Positions 22,801-32,819 of a stretch of 64,000 nucleotides of DNA are shown here, in pieces. The notes beneath the pieces are model-generated. The model made no database searches. It saw only the letters and a program-made list of their open reading frames with translations, and had not been told where the DNA came from. Positions within the stretch are counted from its first letter, which is position 1. Every line of letters starts with the position of its first letter. The stretch spans positions 26,618,319-26,682,318 of the forward strand of contig NC_061775.1 of NCBI RefSeq assembly GCF_022458985.1, given 5' to 3'. The DNA comes from Mugil cephalus (Eukaryota; Chordata; Actinopteri; Mugiliformes; Mugilidae). The position numbers and the translations under genes were made by a program.

Positions 22801-25800
22801 TTGAGTATCTCTAGCTTATTTTATTTAAATGAGTTAGAAATGTTACCATATGATGTAAGTGAGGCTCAAACTAGGTTTTATTTCAGGGTGAGAAGTGGAG
22901 AGAGTGGCAGGAAATGTCTCAACTTAAAAAACAACCTTCAATATGACATTTAAAATTGAGAAATTCATTCCTCCTTTAGTTTTAATTAAATGATGAATCA
23001 TTTTAGAGCTGCTTATTTTGATTTCAAGATCCACATCTATCATTTAGGTCACAAAAATTACTCTTTTTGTAATTATAATGGTCCCTCTTTAACTGTTTTA
23101 TGTTCATTTATTGACGTCTTTACAAACACATTTTCTACAGAAGTTAAACTAAGATTACAAACCGCCCAAAAACATTGTATAACATGATGCGAAAAGTATG
23201 AAATGAATGAAACAAGTATAAATCTATGTGAAGATAACAGGGTTTCCTCTTAAAAAATCTAAAATTTGATAATTCCAATTTACAGCCTTAAAAGTCTTAA
23301 ATATGAGCATGTTAGTATTATCGGTCTTAAATTACATTTAGTGACGTCTTAAATTCTTATGTCCATTTATTACAGCTCCATTGGCTGTTAGTTCTGTGTA
23401 GTTCTTTATGAAATATAACTATTTAATTCACAATATTTTTTTTATTTTTTTATGTTGAAAGTAATTCTGAATCTCTGATTTTACGTATTTGTCATCTTCA
23501 ATTTAACCCATAAAGGTCTTAAAATGTCTTGAATTTCAAACCTACAGACACCCTGGATTAAAATAAAGACCGTCCATGTGTTGTGTTTACAGTGGCTTCA
23601 GTCATCAGCAGAAACTTTTTGCATTAACAGCATCACAAAAAAGAAGCAACATATTCTTATAGTCAATCAAATCATCTTGTATTAAGAAAAAAGATCTGCC
23701 AATGGTTTTAACTTTATTTTGCTTGAGAATATTTCTTAAAATAAGCACAAAGTTCTCGTCTCTGAACAAAATGTAAGACGCATTTCTTTGACACAGGGAT
23801 CAATGAATCTCATTCAATGAACTCCCCCCTCCACTGGTGACACCGTGGAGGGGGGAGTTCAGTGCAAAGGAGTCAGTTAGTTACCTTAATTAAAGTAGAG
23901 GAAACAGTTTCACAGATGGAGCTGTGCATGGTGCATGGAATTGTGTATGGTGAAGAAAGTCCCTCTGTATTTTAAAAGTATATTCCTCCCAGGTTTAAGA
24001 TTAACATGGGGAAGTTTTTTGTAACTTTATGGAACAGATTGCAGGAAATGTTAAAAACATTCGCGTCTTGACGGGTTTGAAGACATTTTTTATAGCAGGA
24101 TATTAAGTCTGATAAGGTTTTTTATTTATTTTTATTCATATTACAAAGAAAAACTTAACGAGTGTAATTTTATGACTGTCTTTCATTAATGTATTCTAGC
24201 CTTGTTAGATCTGCTGTCCTAACCTTCCCCTTGCACCCGCCACTAGAGATCGTCCCATATATGTATCGGGCCGATATTTCCGTTTATCACTGGTATCGGT
24301 GTCGACCAATGCACGGCAAGATTTGCAGACAGGCGCATTCACAGGCAGCCCTGTGATGCTGGAGGCCTGCAGCCCATACATTGCACCTCTCCCTCTAGCA
24401 GAGTGCATGCAGATAGAAGCTGGAAAATGCTTGCTACTCATAGGCGTCTAAAATGGTTTTTCTTTTGGTTATTATTATTATTATTATTACAAACAAAGAT
24501 CTATTTACTTTATCACTCAGCACCATCACATTACACCGTTGAAGCCAATTACAAGTCAGTTCTTGTTGTTGTTAAGTAGGACTTTGCTCGTTTTTTTTCT
24601 CTCTTTCTCTTGGGAAATGAAATTGTCACGTAAACAGATGAAATCTAATCCCGCCCTCAGCCTCGTGTGCAGCAACGCCGCCCGGTTCCGCCTGGCCGCC
24701 GGCCCCCGGAGGAAGCTGCTGGAGATGGGCCTGAGGAGGGCTCAGGGTCCAGACGGGGGCCTCACCGCCTCACGCTACACGCACATAGGAGGTGAGCGCT
24801 TTCTCCGAGTCAAACACTTGCGAGGACGTGCGATCTGCCTGCAGGGTCGACTTAAAATATATCTTCCTTCCAGGGTTCGATCTCACCAGCAACGTTCAGG
24901 CCGGCTTCCTGTTCGGGATCCCCGTCACCGGCACCATGGCTCACTCTTACGTCACTTCCTTCACCTCTCTGGAGGAGGTGTGGCCACAGGTGAGTACTAG
25001 CATCTAAACAGAAGCGTATTGTCACCAGTTATTTAAGGCAAACCAGTTTCTTGTGGTTCGTCTCCACTCAGACCCTGGCGGCGGCCAGCGGAGACCAGGA
25101 CCCGGTGGACGTCATCTCTCTGACCAAAGGCTGGCTGAGTCGACTGTGTGAGCTCCTGGGGGCGGAGCCGGCGAAGGTTCGTGAGGGCGAGTTGGCGGCG
25201 TTCCTGTCCTACGCCATCGCCTACCCTCAGAACTTCCTGCCTGTGATTGACAGCTACAGCGTCGGCTGGTAACTCCCGTTGTTAATGTCTTCCTCCTCGT
25301 AGCGTCGCATTTAACAAACCAAACTTAAGTTTTCAGGCCTTTTAACTCGTGACTAGTTTGATACCAGCGATTTCCTTTCCGATTCGATACGGAGTAAAAT
25401 TTAGGCTGATATCGGCGATATCGATTCGATAGCGATACTTTGTGTTGCAACACTACAGTAGTTTAGTTACTTTCCACTGTGTTCCTACATTACATCGAGT
25501 GACTGAAGTATCGAAAGTATCAATATTTTGTTTTAAGAATCGATTTTAGAGCATAAAGGCCTGGTATCGGAAGTATCGATATTTTGTCTTGAGAATCGAT
25601 TTTAGAGCATAAAGGCCTGGTATCGGAAGTATCGATATTTCAGTATCGATCCGCACCTCACTAACTTTGAGAATCCTTTAATCTCCCGAGACCCTGCGTC
25701 CTCATATGGGGACATTAAGTTTCAGGTTTGTGGCAGATTATTTTGCTTCATAACTAGTTCAGTGTCTTAGTTAATTTTATTTTATTTATTGATAACATTC

Positions 25801-28489
25801 AAAAGAAAGAAAAGCATCAAATGCATATACAATTGAAAAAGAAACAAAAGACAGAAAAATTAAAAAAAAACTTCCAATAAGTAACTTAAATTACTGGTAA
25901 TGTTTGAAAAGGAGTAATACGCTTATCTGGCCCCACTTCTTATCATCTGAACTAGATACTAGTTGGTGTAAAAACATGATAGTGGCCATTTCAGCGGATT
26001 CATTCTGCAGCTGATCACGTATCAAAAGTGAACAAGGTACAAACCCTCATCAAATTTTACAGCTGAAACTTTATTTATTTATGATTATTAACTTTTCTAG
26101 TTTAATATGACACAAATTCTATCAATAGCAACAAGCTACAACTTCACTAATTAGCAGTCACATGAATGAGGACGTTGGGACTTTGTTATTTGCGATTCTT
26201 CTTTTGCACAACAACATTCAGACATGACATTGACTTTATTATAATATTTATATTAATAACCCCCCATGTCCACACATGAGGACATAATTTATTGAAGCTA
26301 TGAAGTTATTTGAAAGGATTTGTATCAGCAGGTGTTGAAATAAAGTGGCTCCTCTGTGTGATTCCAGTAGCGGCGTGTTGAACTTCTGCGCCGTGGCCCT
26401 GGTTCTGAGCGAGCTGGGCTACAGGCCGTTGGGCGTCCGTCTGGACAGCGGGGACCTGTGCAGGCAGTCGGTCGACGTCCGCCGGGTCTTCAGACTCTGC
26501 AGCGAGCAGTGAGTGACGCGCCGCGCTGCGTGTGTGTGTGTGCGTGCATCAGTATGTCTTGGAAAAAAAAACCTGCAGCAACATTTAATTCGATCCGTTT
26601 AGATGCCCGAGGCACGAGGCGGAATTTATTTAAAAACTGATTTAATTTGCTCCGTTCGCTGCAGTTTTTCCATCCCTGCCTTTGATTCCCTGATCATCGT
26701 CGGGACCAACAACATCTCGGAGCACAGCATGGCTGAACTCAACAAGAAGGTGGAAGAAGCTCTGAGTGATTATCTCGTTTTTATTTCTTTCATCCTTGTC
26801 TGAGGATCTGTTTGTTGTTCCAGGAGAACGAGATCAACGCGGTCGGCGTTGGGACACATCTGGTCACCTGCACAAAGCAGCCGTCGCTGGGCTGTGTGTA
26901 TAAGGTGAATACAGGTGAAATTATGCGCTGTGTAGTGTCTATGACCGTCGCTATGACGCTAACGTTTTTGTGGCGTTTTGTGCGTCAGCTGGTGGAGGTG
27001 AGAGGCAGGGCCAGGATGAAGATCAGCGAGGACCCGGAGAAGAGCACGGTACCTGGGAGGAAAGCTGTGTACCGACTGTTCGACGCCGAGGGTGAGGATG
27101 AGTTTCTGCCTGGGCTGATACATACGTACACCCATCAGCCATATCATTATGACCACTGACGGGAGAAGTGAGAGGAGAGGGAGGGTCTTTCCTTATTATC
27201 CTGTGTATCAGCGGATCACGTCGGATCCTGTTTGTGTGTATTTATGTGAGACGTTATGATGAATGCTGAATAAACAAAAGAGGGTTTGTGCTTTGCTCTG
27301 CAGAAACTAATCTAATATTTTTATGAAATTAAATTCAAGTTTTATTGCAAAATTACCAAAAGTCAAACGTCATAAATAACTTCTGCAGATCATCCAAAAC
27401 ATTTGCAGCCAAAGACTTAGAACAAAACGACAGTGACATTTATTCTGACATGTTCATTGCTGCAGCCCCGTCTCACAGAAATGATCCTTATAGACACCGA
27501 TCTGCCATAACATAATGACCATCTAGTGTTCTGCTGGGAAACTTTTGGACCTGGAATTCATTCATGTGGATGTAACTAAGACATGTAGCCCCCACCTAGA
27601 CCAGACCAGACACCCCCGCCCCATAGGAATGACTTGGGTTGTTGACCTGGCCTCTAAATTCACTAGATCCCAAACTGATCAAGTATCAGTGGGATGATCC
27701 ACAGAGTCTCCTCCCCTCAATGATCCCAACCAACACAACCACAGGACGCCCCGGTTGGTTTTCTGGTCTGAACTCGTCTCCTCTCTGCAGGTCATCCTTT
27801 CCTAGACCTGTTGTGTCTGGCCGCGGAGTCTCCTCCAGAGGCCGGACTCCCTCTGAGCTGCTTCCCTCTGGGCAGCGACGACTCCGCCGCCTCTGTGACT
27901 CCGGCTCAGGTCACCTGTCTGCGCCAGGAAATGTTCACTAAAGGACAGGTGAGGACGAGTGGCTGTAGCTTTGCTTAGCTGGTGAGTCTACAGCCCGGCA
28001 GACTATGCGTAAACCTCAGTTACATTTGGATTTATTTACGTTTTTAAAGGAATTGTGGGAAATGTAGTCTTAGTTGTCGGCTTTGCAAAATAGAAAAAGC
28101 TCGTTGCCTTTCTAAGGATATCTACGAGGGGTTTCTGTAATAAAGACACAGTTACATTGCCGAGAGGTTTTGTCTTAATGAGTGCGTCTTCCACATTTCC
28201 CAGATCACTCAGCCTCTGTGCAGCGCTGTAGAAACCAGAGCCGAGGTCCAGGCCTCCCTCCAGACTCTGCACCCTCGACATAAGAGGCTGCAGGAGCCGG
28301 ACTCTTACACCGTGAGTCACCGTCACATCTGAGACACACACACACACACAAATAGAAACCTAAACCTAAAAACATAACCTTCGTTCCCACCAGGTGGCGC
28401 TATCAGAGAAACTCCACCACCTGGTCTCGGAGATCATACGAGGCAGCAGCAGCAGCAGCAGCAACAGCGACTTTCTTTTAGCCAACTAG
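19834..28489 (+). CDS. naprt: nicotinate phosphoribosyltransferase
   Basis: Thirteen exons: 19834-20080, 21608-21735, 21815-21897, 24661-24791, 24874-24989, 25072-25268, 26368-26508, 26665-26749, 26824-26904, 26989-27091, 27791-27948, 28204-28311, 28394-28489; 557 residues (human about 538). The start ATG sits in a good context (aacATGG). Landmarks: [15 protein letters not shown] near the N-terminus, [36 protein letters not shown] followed by [15 protein letters not shown], and [10 protein letters not shown] with [10 protein letters not shown]. Known reaction: nicotinate + PRPP + ATP gives nicotinate mononucleotide + PPi + ADP + Pi, the first step of the Preiss-Handler route to NAD, in the cytosol as a homodimer. 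The C-terminus is extended by a Ser run (AGC repeat, about 28445-28463) ending NSDFLLAN. All splice phases close, so the gene looks intact. Confidence 0.95.
20081..21607 (+). other. naprt intron 1 with nested mobile elements
   Basis: Intron of 1.5 kb containing a Tc1-like relic (20635-21144) interrupted by a second repeat. The remainder has no recognisable content. Confidence 0.65.
20635..21144. mobile_element. Tc1-like relic with both terminal repeats and a nested insert
   Basis: The left end reads actgatcaggcataacatta at 20638 and the right end, inverted, gtggtcataatgttgtggtt at 21114. In between are decayed pieces of the usual fish Tc1-like sequence (gtgggtgctacatgtctaag, aacatccacatgaatgaatg). 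From about 20868 (aaagtcaacttaattgtcaa) to about 21060 a different common fish repeat interrupts the element. No transposase frame survives. Confidence 0.75.
23245..23585. repeat. dispersed repeat with recurrent 'gtcttaaa' motifs
   Basis: The segment starts cctcttaaaaaatctaaaat and ends tacagacaccctgg, with several gtcttaaa/agtcttaaat blocks between. I remember this layout as a common teleost interspersed repeat, but cannot name the family. Confidence 0.45.
23819..23860. repeat. perfect 16-bp inverted repeat (hairpin)
   Basis: Arms gaactcccccctccac (23819-23834) and gtggaggggggagttc (23845-23860) are exact reverse complements around the 10-base loop tggtgacacc. GC-rich in an AT-rich intron. 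Confidence 0.95.
25515..25650. repeat. 56-bp tandem repeat, ATCGAT-rich
   Basis: Units start with aagtat at 25515, 25571 and (partial) 25627 and share agaatcgattttagagcata and aaggcctggtatcgg. The first two units differ at only a few positions. Confidence 0.85.
25676..26345. mobile_element. interrupted copy of the TTAA-type MITE
   Basis: The 5' part (taatctcccgagaccctgcg, then tcctcatatggggacattaa) and distal parts (ttctagtttaatatgacaca, gcaacaagctacaac, tgtccacacatgaggacata) match the full copy at 49721-50189 in the same order. Roughly 300 bp of foreign AT-rich sequence lies inside. Confidence 0.65.
27092..27790 (+). other. naprt intron 10, mostly a Tc1-like relic
   Basis: The intron is largely filled by a decayed Tc1-like element described separately. 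The right end of that element is not recognisable before the acceptor at 27790. Confidence 0.6.
27123..27740 (+). mobile_element. Tc1/mariner-like relic with transposase trace
   Basis: The left end carries atcagccatatcattatgac near 27135. At 27636-27665 the + strand reads [11 protein letters not shown], matching the TWPxNSPDLNPIE motif of Tc1-like transposases; the segment at about 27539-27575 reads [11 protein letters not shown], related to LGPGIHVDV of the same proteins. Stops and gaps abound, so it is dead. Confidence 0.7.
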
Positions 28490-31400
28490 TCACATACAAC
28501 AGTTTTTTCTTTCTTTTTTTATTTGTCTTTTTGTTGATGCTCTGTTCTCTCAGAAAGTGTCTGAACCGTGACAGTGTTACCAGCGTCCAAACGCAGAGAA
28601 TCACAGCTGTGTCCTTCTCATCTATGTCCGTAAAAACTGGGTTAAAATGAGCAGAAGTCAAACCGTGAAAATGGAGAAAATGTGTTTTATTGAAACAGTT
28701 TTGATGTTTTCAATGAAAAACCTCCAAATCTAAAAAATGTATTCTCAGTTATTTTAATGCAAAAAATAATGTGACTAGAATGGACTTCAATCTGGAATTA
28801 ATATGAATTAATGATGTTTTTGCTAAATGAAAATATGAATTCCAAACTAAGAGACGTCTGTAAGTAAAAGACAATTGATTTTGTGAGGTCTGGCAAAAAG
28901 AAGGAAGCAATTTAACGGCGTAAAACTTTTTAAAATATGTAGCTTAAAGTAGATAACCGACTCTTTCTAGTGATACTAACAACTACTGGAAGGTTGACAT
29001 GGTTGAAAAGATGAGATGAGACAAGATGAGATGAGCCTTTATTCATGGGGAAATTCTCATTGTTAAGAGGAGCAGAGACATTCAGCACCGTTACCGTTGG
29101 GAAAGATGCAGACAGTGCATAATAACAGGTATGAATATATATGTACATGTAGTTACATGGAGAACAGTGCAGTAGTGGATGAGGAGGAATATAAGTGCGG
29201 GACCTGGAGGAGACCAAATCAGAGCACAAATGAAATCAATATTAGACTTAAATTCTTTATTGATTGGGTTTTGATTGACTGAGCTTTATTTATTTCAAAT
29301 ATGTTCAAAAGAAAAAGATACGTAGAAGGAACAAACATGCAATATATTTGAGAGGAGGAGCGGGAGGAAGGAAAACTAAAACTTTAGCCGGAGGTAAAAC
29401 TACTTCTGGAGGAATGAAAATGAAAATACAACTGAATGATTGCAGCTTTAGTTTTTACCAGTTTTTCATAAATAACATCTGTTGAATTTGGACTCTGGCG
29501 TTTGTATGAAAGTTTATCGGTTCAGTTTTTGCGCCCTCTAGTGGTGGCATAAAAAAACCCCACTGTGCATCATTTTCTAGTTTATCCAGTTCATTCTTTT
29601 CTCGTGAGCATCTTTTCACTTTTGAAAAATAACCCCTGCAACCTTCCCCAACCTTCCCGTAACCCACCCGCCCTCCACCTCCACCTCCGCCGATAAAGCA
29701 GATACACCCAGCAGACACATGGAGCTGATTAGACACGGAGAGGCCGTCATATCATCCATGACCATCTCGTCCTCTCTGAGATGGATCTGTCCACACATGT
29801 GTTACGGCCCAGAGAACATTACAGTACTTTTCTCTGTGTCCACAAAACTCCCTGGAAATAAAACCAGATTTCAAGTGGTGCCTCCAAAGGTTCACCGGAT
29901 AAATCTGAGGGGTCACGAGGTGATTTCATATCTGGCGTTTGATACTATTTTCTCTAAAAAAAGTAAAAATTTAGGCTGAAATAAGCTGGACTCTTCTTGG
30001 ACCGGGTCTGGCTTCGTAACTCAAAGAATGCAATCACAAACCTTCTGCTTTGAAATCAGCTTCAATGCTCTTCAGCCTGCAGCCAGACCCACGAGGTCGT
30101 CACCTGCTTTTGTTTTTGAAGACGTTCCCACATGTGCTGAACACTTGTCGGCTGCTTTGCCTTCGCTCTGCTCGGCTCTGCTCAGCTCCAGCTCGTCTCA
30201 AACCGTCTCGGCCGAGTTTAGGCGGCTGATTGTTTGGCTTCCAAAGGCCAAAGATTTTCGCTGATCCAAAGGGGCTCGAAGATGTTTCATTAAATGCAGC
30301 GTTCAGGGTTTTTTTTATTTCAGAACATCTGTACTGTATCACAAAGGTACACGAGCGTTTAAAAGGTATTATTGATTCATTTCAGCTTGTTTTTTGAAAT
30401 CGAATCTACACCGACGTGCGTCCAGCCCAAGGAATTATACGACGCTTCTCGGTTTCCCTCAGTTTCCCACAGCTTCCTTTAAAAGTTGACGTTCACATGA
30501 CTTATGGAGAAGCACTGTCGTGGGCTCTAATCTCGCTTCACTTCTAATGAACAGCTTCTCTGTGGCAGTGCGAGCTCTTTCATCACAGACGGAAGTGAAC
30601 TGACACGTCTTAAAGTCATGAAGGAGAACCGGCCTCGTAAAGCTCGTGTATGGTCTTTATTTTTAGTTAGAGCTTCATAATGACACATCTACTGCATCGT
30701 TCTCCCTGCAGAGCTGCAGACACCCTATGGTTTGTTAGACATATTTCTTTCTCTCTCTCTGTATAATTCCATGTGTTCAGTTCATTCCACGTCGTAGATG
30801 TTGTAGAAAATGTTTGAAGTCAATAAAGAATACGTTTTAATTGTGATGCTGGATAGTTTTAAGCCTTTAAAAGTTGCACATTGATCTTCTTAATTAAGTT
30901 GGTAGTCGCTTGACGTCTTTATTTGCGTCTCAGCCTTAAAAGAGAAGCATTTGTAAAACTTTTAGCTTCTTTTAAATGTTTTGTTTCAGTCTCTCTAATC
31001 TGTTCATTTCATCACAGAATAAACTTTCTTGAAATACTCATGTCCCGTCGATTCTCCCACTATTTCTCTAACACTATATCGACAGGAGAACAGTTCCAGG
31101 TGAAAACACTTGTAGAAACCATTTAAAAACTGTGAATAAAACTCATTTAATACATATTAAATATGATCCTGATGTGACTTTAATGTGTTTGCAGCCTTTT
31201 CAAAGTTGAAGCTTTTTGTGATTTATCTCGTTTTAACATCTTTTTTGACACAGTTTAGTGGCTGTTTGTAGTTTTTTGGCGGAATTTTTTTCTTCTCGCC
31301 ACATGTTCAGTAAAAAAACAATGAAGAAAACATGTTTGCAGCCTTTAAAGGTTGTAGCCAGTTGCATCTATCTATTTTATGTTTTTTTTTGACCATGTAG

Positions 31401-31619
31401 ACCTTAATCAATCGGAATTCATCATGTTTTATAGATTGCGCCTGACACAACTATTATAATTATCTGTTAAAAGTGTCCTTATGTTGTGAAAACCTGCAAA
31501 CTGTGTGAACTTAGATTCATGACTTGTGTCTGACATGTGAGTGACCTCTGCACTCTGAAGCCACACTTGACCTCCTGACCTGATCAATCACCACCTAAAA
31601 AAAAAAAAAAAAAAAAAAG
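28490..31619. other. intergenic region naprt to plcg1, including naprt 3' UTR
   Basis: No AATAAA is close to the naprt stop. Perfect AATAAA occurs only at 30822-30827 and 31135-31140, too far for a confident call. The region holds a LINE 3'-end-like fragment (29012-29230), an unexplained open segment (29719-29979) and a poly-A run (31598-31618). No conserved gene recognised. Confidence 0.45.
29012..29230 (-). mobile_element. LINE 3'-end-like fragment
   Basis: agatgagatgagcctttatt followed by ggggaaattctcattgtta and gagcagagaca resembles the copies at 44577 and 54838. Teleost LINE 3' ends of the L2/CR1 group commonly look like this. Orientation inferred from the simple-repeat tail at the left. 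Confidence 0.5.
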
Positions 31620-32819
31620 ACGAAGGAAGAAGGAAGTAATCCTCTTCTTCCTTCTTCCTTCTTCTCGTGCCGCCTGCAGATCTCCTGGAGGCCCGCGGAG
31701 GTCGCTCTGCTCCCAGCCGCCTGCTCCTTCCCCGGGTTTCCCTCTGACTCTCCCTCATCTTCCCTCAGATACAACTCGACCAGCGACTGGAAGAGTAGGA
31801 AAGAAGAAGGGGGAAAAAAAAAAAAAAAATCTGATCGAGCCTTTCCGGTCTTCTAGCCTCTGGTTTCCTCCGCGGAGCTCTGGCGTTGGAGCGGAGGCAG
31901 GAGACGCGGAGATTCATCCGGAGCGAAGTGGAGGAGAAGGAGGAGGAGGAGGAGGATCTGCACGGTTCCTCCAAAAAACGGGTGACGGCGTCGGGTAATG
32001 CATCCTGTCGGCGGTGTAATGAGCTCGGAGAGGAGGAGGAGGAGGAGTGGTATGTGAAGAGGAGGAGGAGGAGGAGGGAGTGAGCAGAATGATTCGGCGG
32101 CTGGGAGCGCACTCGGTTCTCGCCGCGGCCGCTCCGCGCTCTCCCGTCTCCGCGAAGCCGCCACGCAGCGCCTCTTCGCCGCCCTGTTGCACCCACCTCC
32201 GGCTGTTTGTCGTTACATAACTCGGCGTTTTTTGTCGCTCGCACTGACTCCCGGAGAGTCGAGGAGGTTGGAGTGGGATAGCCACATCTTGTCTGCCGCC
32301 CCAGCAGCAGCAGCAGAAGCAGCAGCGAGCGGTCGACGCGGCGGCTGCGGTCAGAGGAGGGTTTAAATCCGGACTCAGCTGCCTTCTGCAGTCCTGGACT
32401 GGAGGACTAGCAGAAGGACTAACAGGGAGAGGGAAGGGGGGGGGGGACGCACACAGGCTGGAAACCTGAGTCCAGAGGTGATGAGGACTCACCCCGAGTG
32501 GATTTCACTGGTGTGCTGCCAGAAGCATCTGGAAAGGATAACACGGGGATACACTCCCCTCTCCTGAGGACCAGAGGATAATTCACATCTCAGACGTTTC
32601 AGCTCTTTTAGCTCGTGTTTCACCGTGGAACACTTCAAATCACGCCCGAGTGGAGTAGTTCAGAAGCAGATTTCCTCCTCCTCCTCCTCCTGTCAGTTGG
32701 ATCATGTTGGACACCTGTGACCCACGGAGCTGAGGCGACCAGCATCCCGTCCGCGACGCCACGACAGCTCGGAGATCCCGTGAGGTATTTTTTTTCCTCC
32801 TCGTAGCGATGCAGTGAGG
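31620..32819 (+). promoter_or_regulatory. plcg1: plcg1 CpG-rich promoter / 5' UTR region
   Basis: GC- and CpG-rich block with purine-rich (GAGGAG)n tracts (31929-31956, 32028-32080), a poly-A run (31814-31828), an inverted polypurine repeat (31622-31661) and a CAG-rich stretch (32303-32325). No TATA box is obvious. A pyrimidine tract ending cctcctcgtag at 32806 could be a splice acceptor, in which case a 5' UTR exon lies upstream. Transcription start unknown. Confidence 0.55.
32809..32817 (+). promoter_or_regulatory. minimal upstream ORF (Met-Gln-stop)
   Basis: ATG CAG TGA sits in the putative 5' leader and ends two bases before the plcg1 ATG at 32820. If the leader starts upstream, ribosomes would meet this start first. 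Direct sequence observation; effect inferred. Confidence 0.6.

Larger units (their letters stand above)
21898..24660 (+). other. naprt intron 3
   Basis: Largest naprt intron, 2.8 kb. It holds a dispersed repeat of TTAAAAGTCTTAAA type (about 23245-23585), a perfect hairpin (23819-23860), a tatcggg/ggtatcggtgtcgacc ATCGAT-type fragment (about 24246-24310) and (ATT)n at 24472-24489. No coding signal. Confidence 0.6.
25269..26367 (+). other. naprt intron 6 with tandem and MITE-like repeats
   Basis: Holds a 56-bp tandem repeat (25515-25650) and broken parts of the TTAA-type MITE (from about 25676 and again about 26050-26345), separated by AT-rich sequence with a TTTTA-like run near 25780. No coding signal. 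Confidence 0.6.

Noticed and set aside
23819..23860. Hairpin as a microRNA precursor
   Set aside because: Stem of 16 bp with no bulges is too short for Drosha/Dicer processing, and homopolymer-rich arms match no miRNA I know.
31914..32492. 192-codon - strand frame rich in Pro and Ser upstream of plcg1
   Set aside because: Produced by GAG/CAG-rich promoter DNA read antisense; no domain and no splice context.
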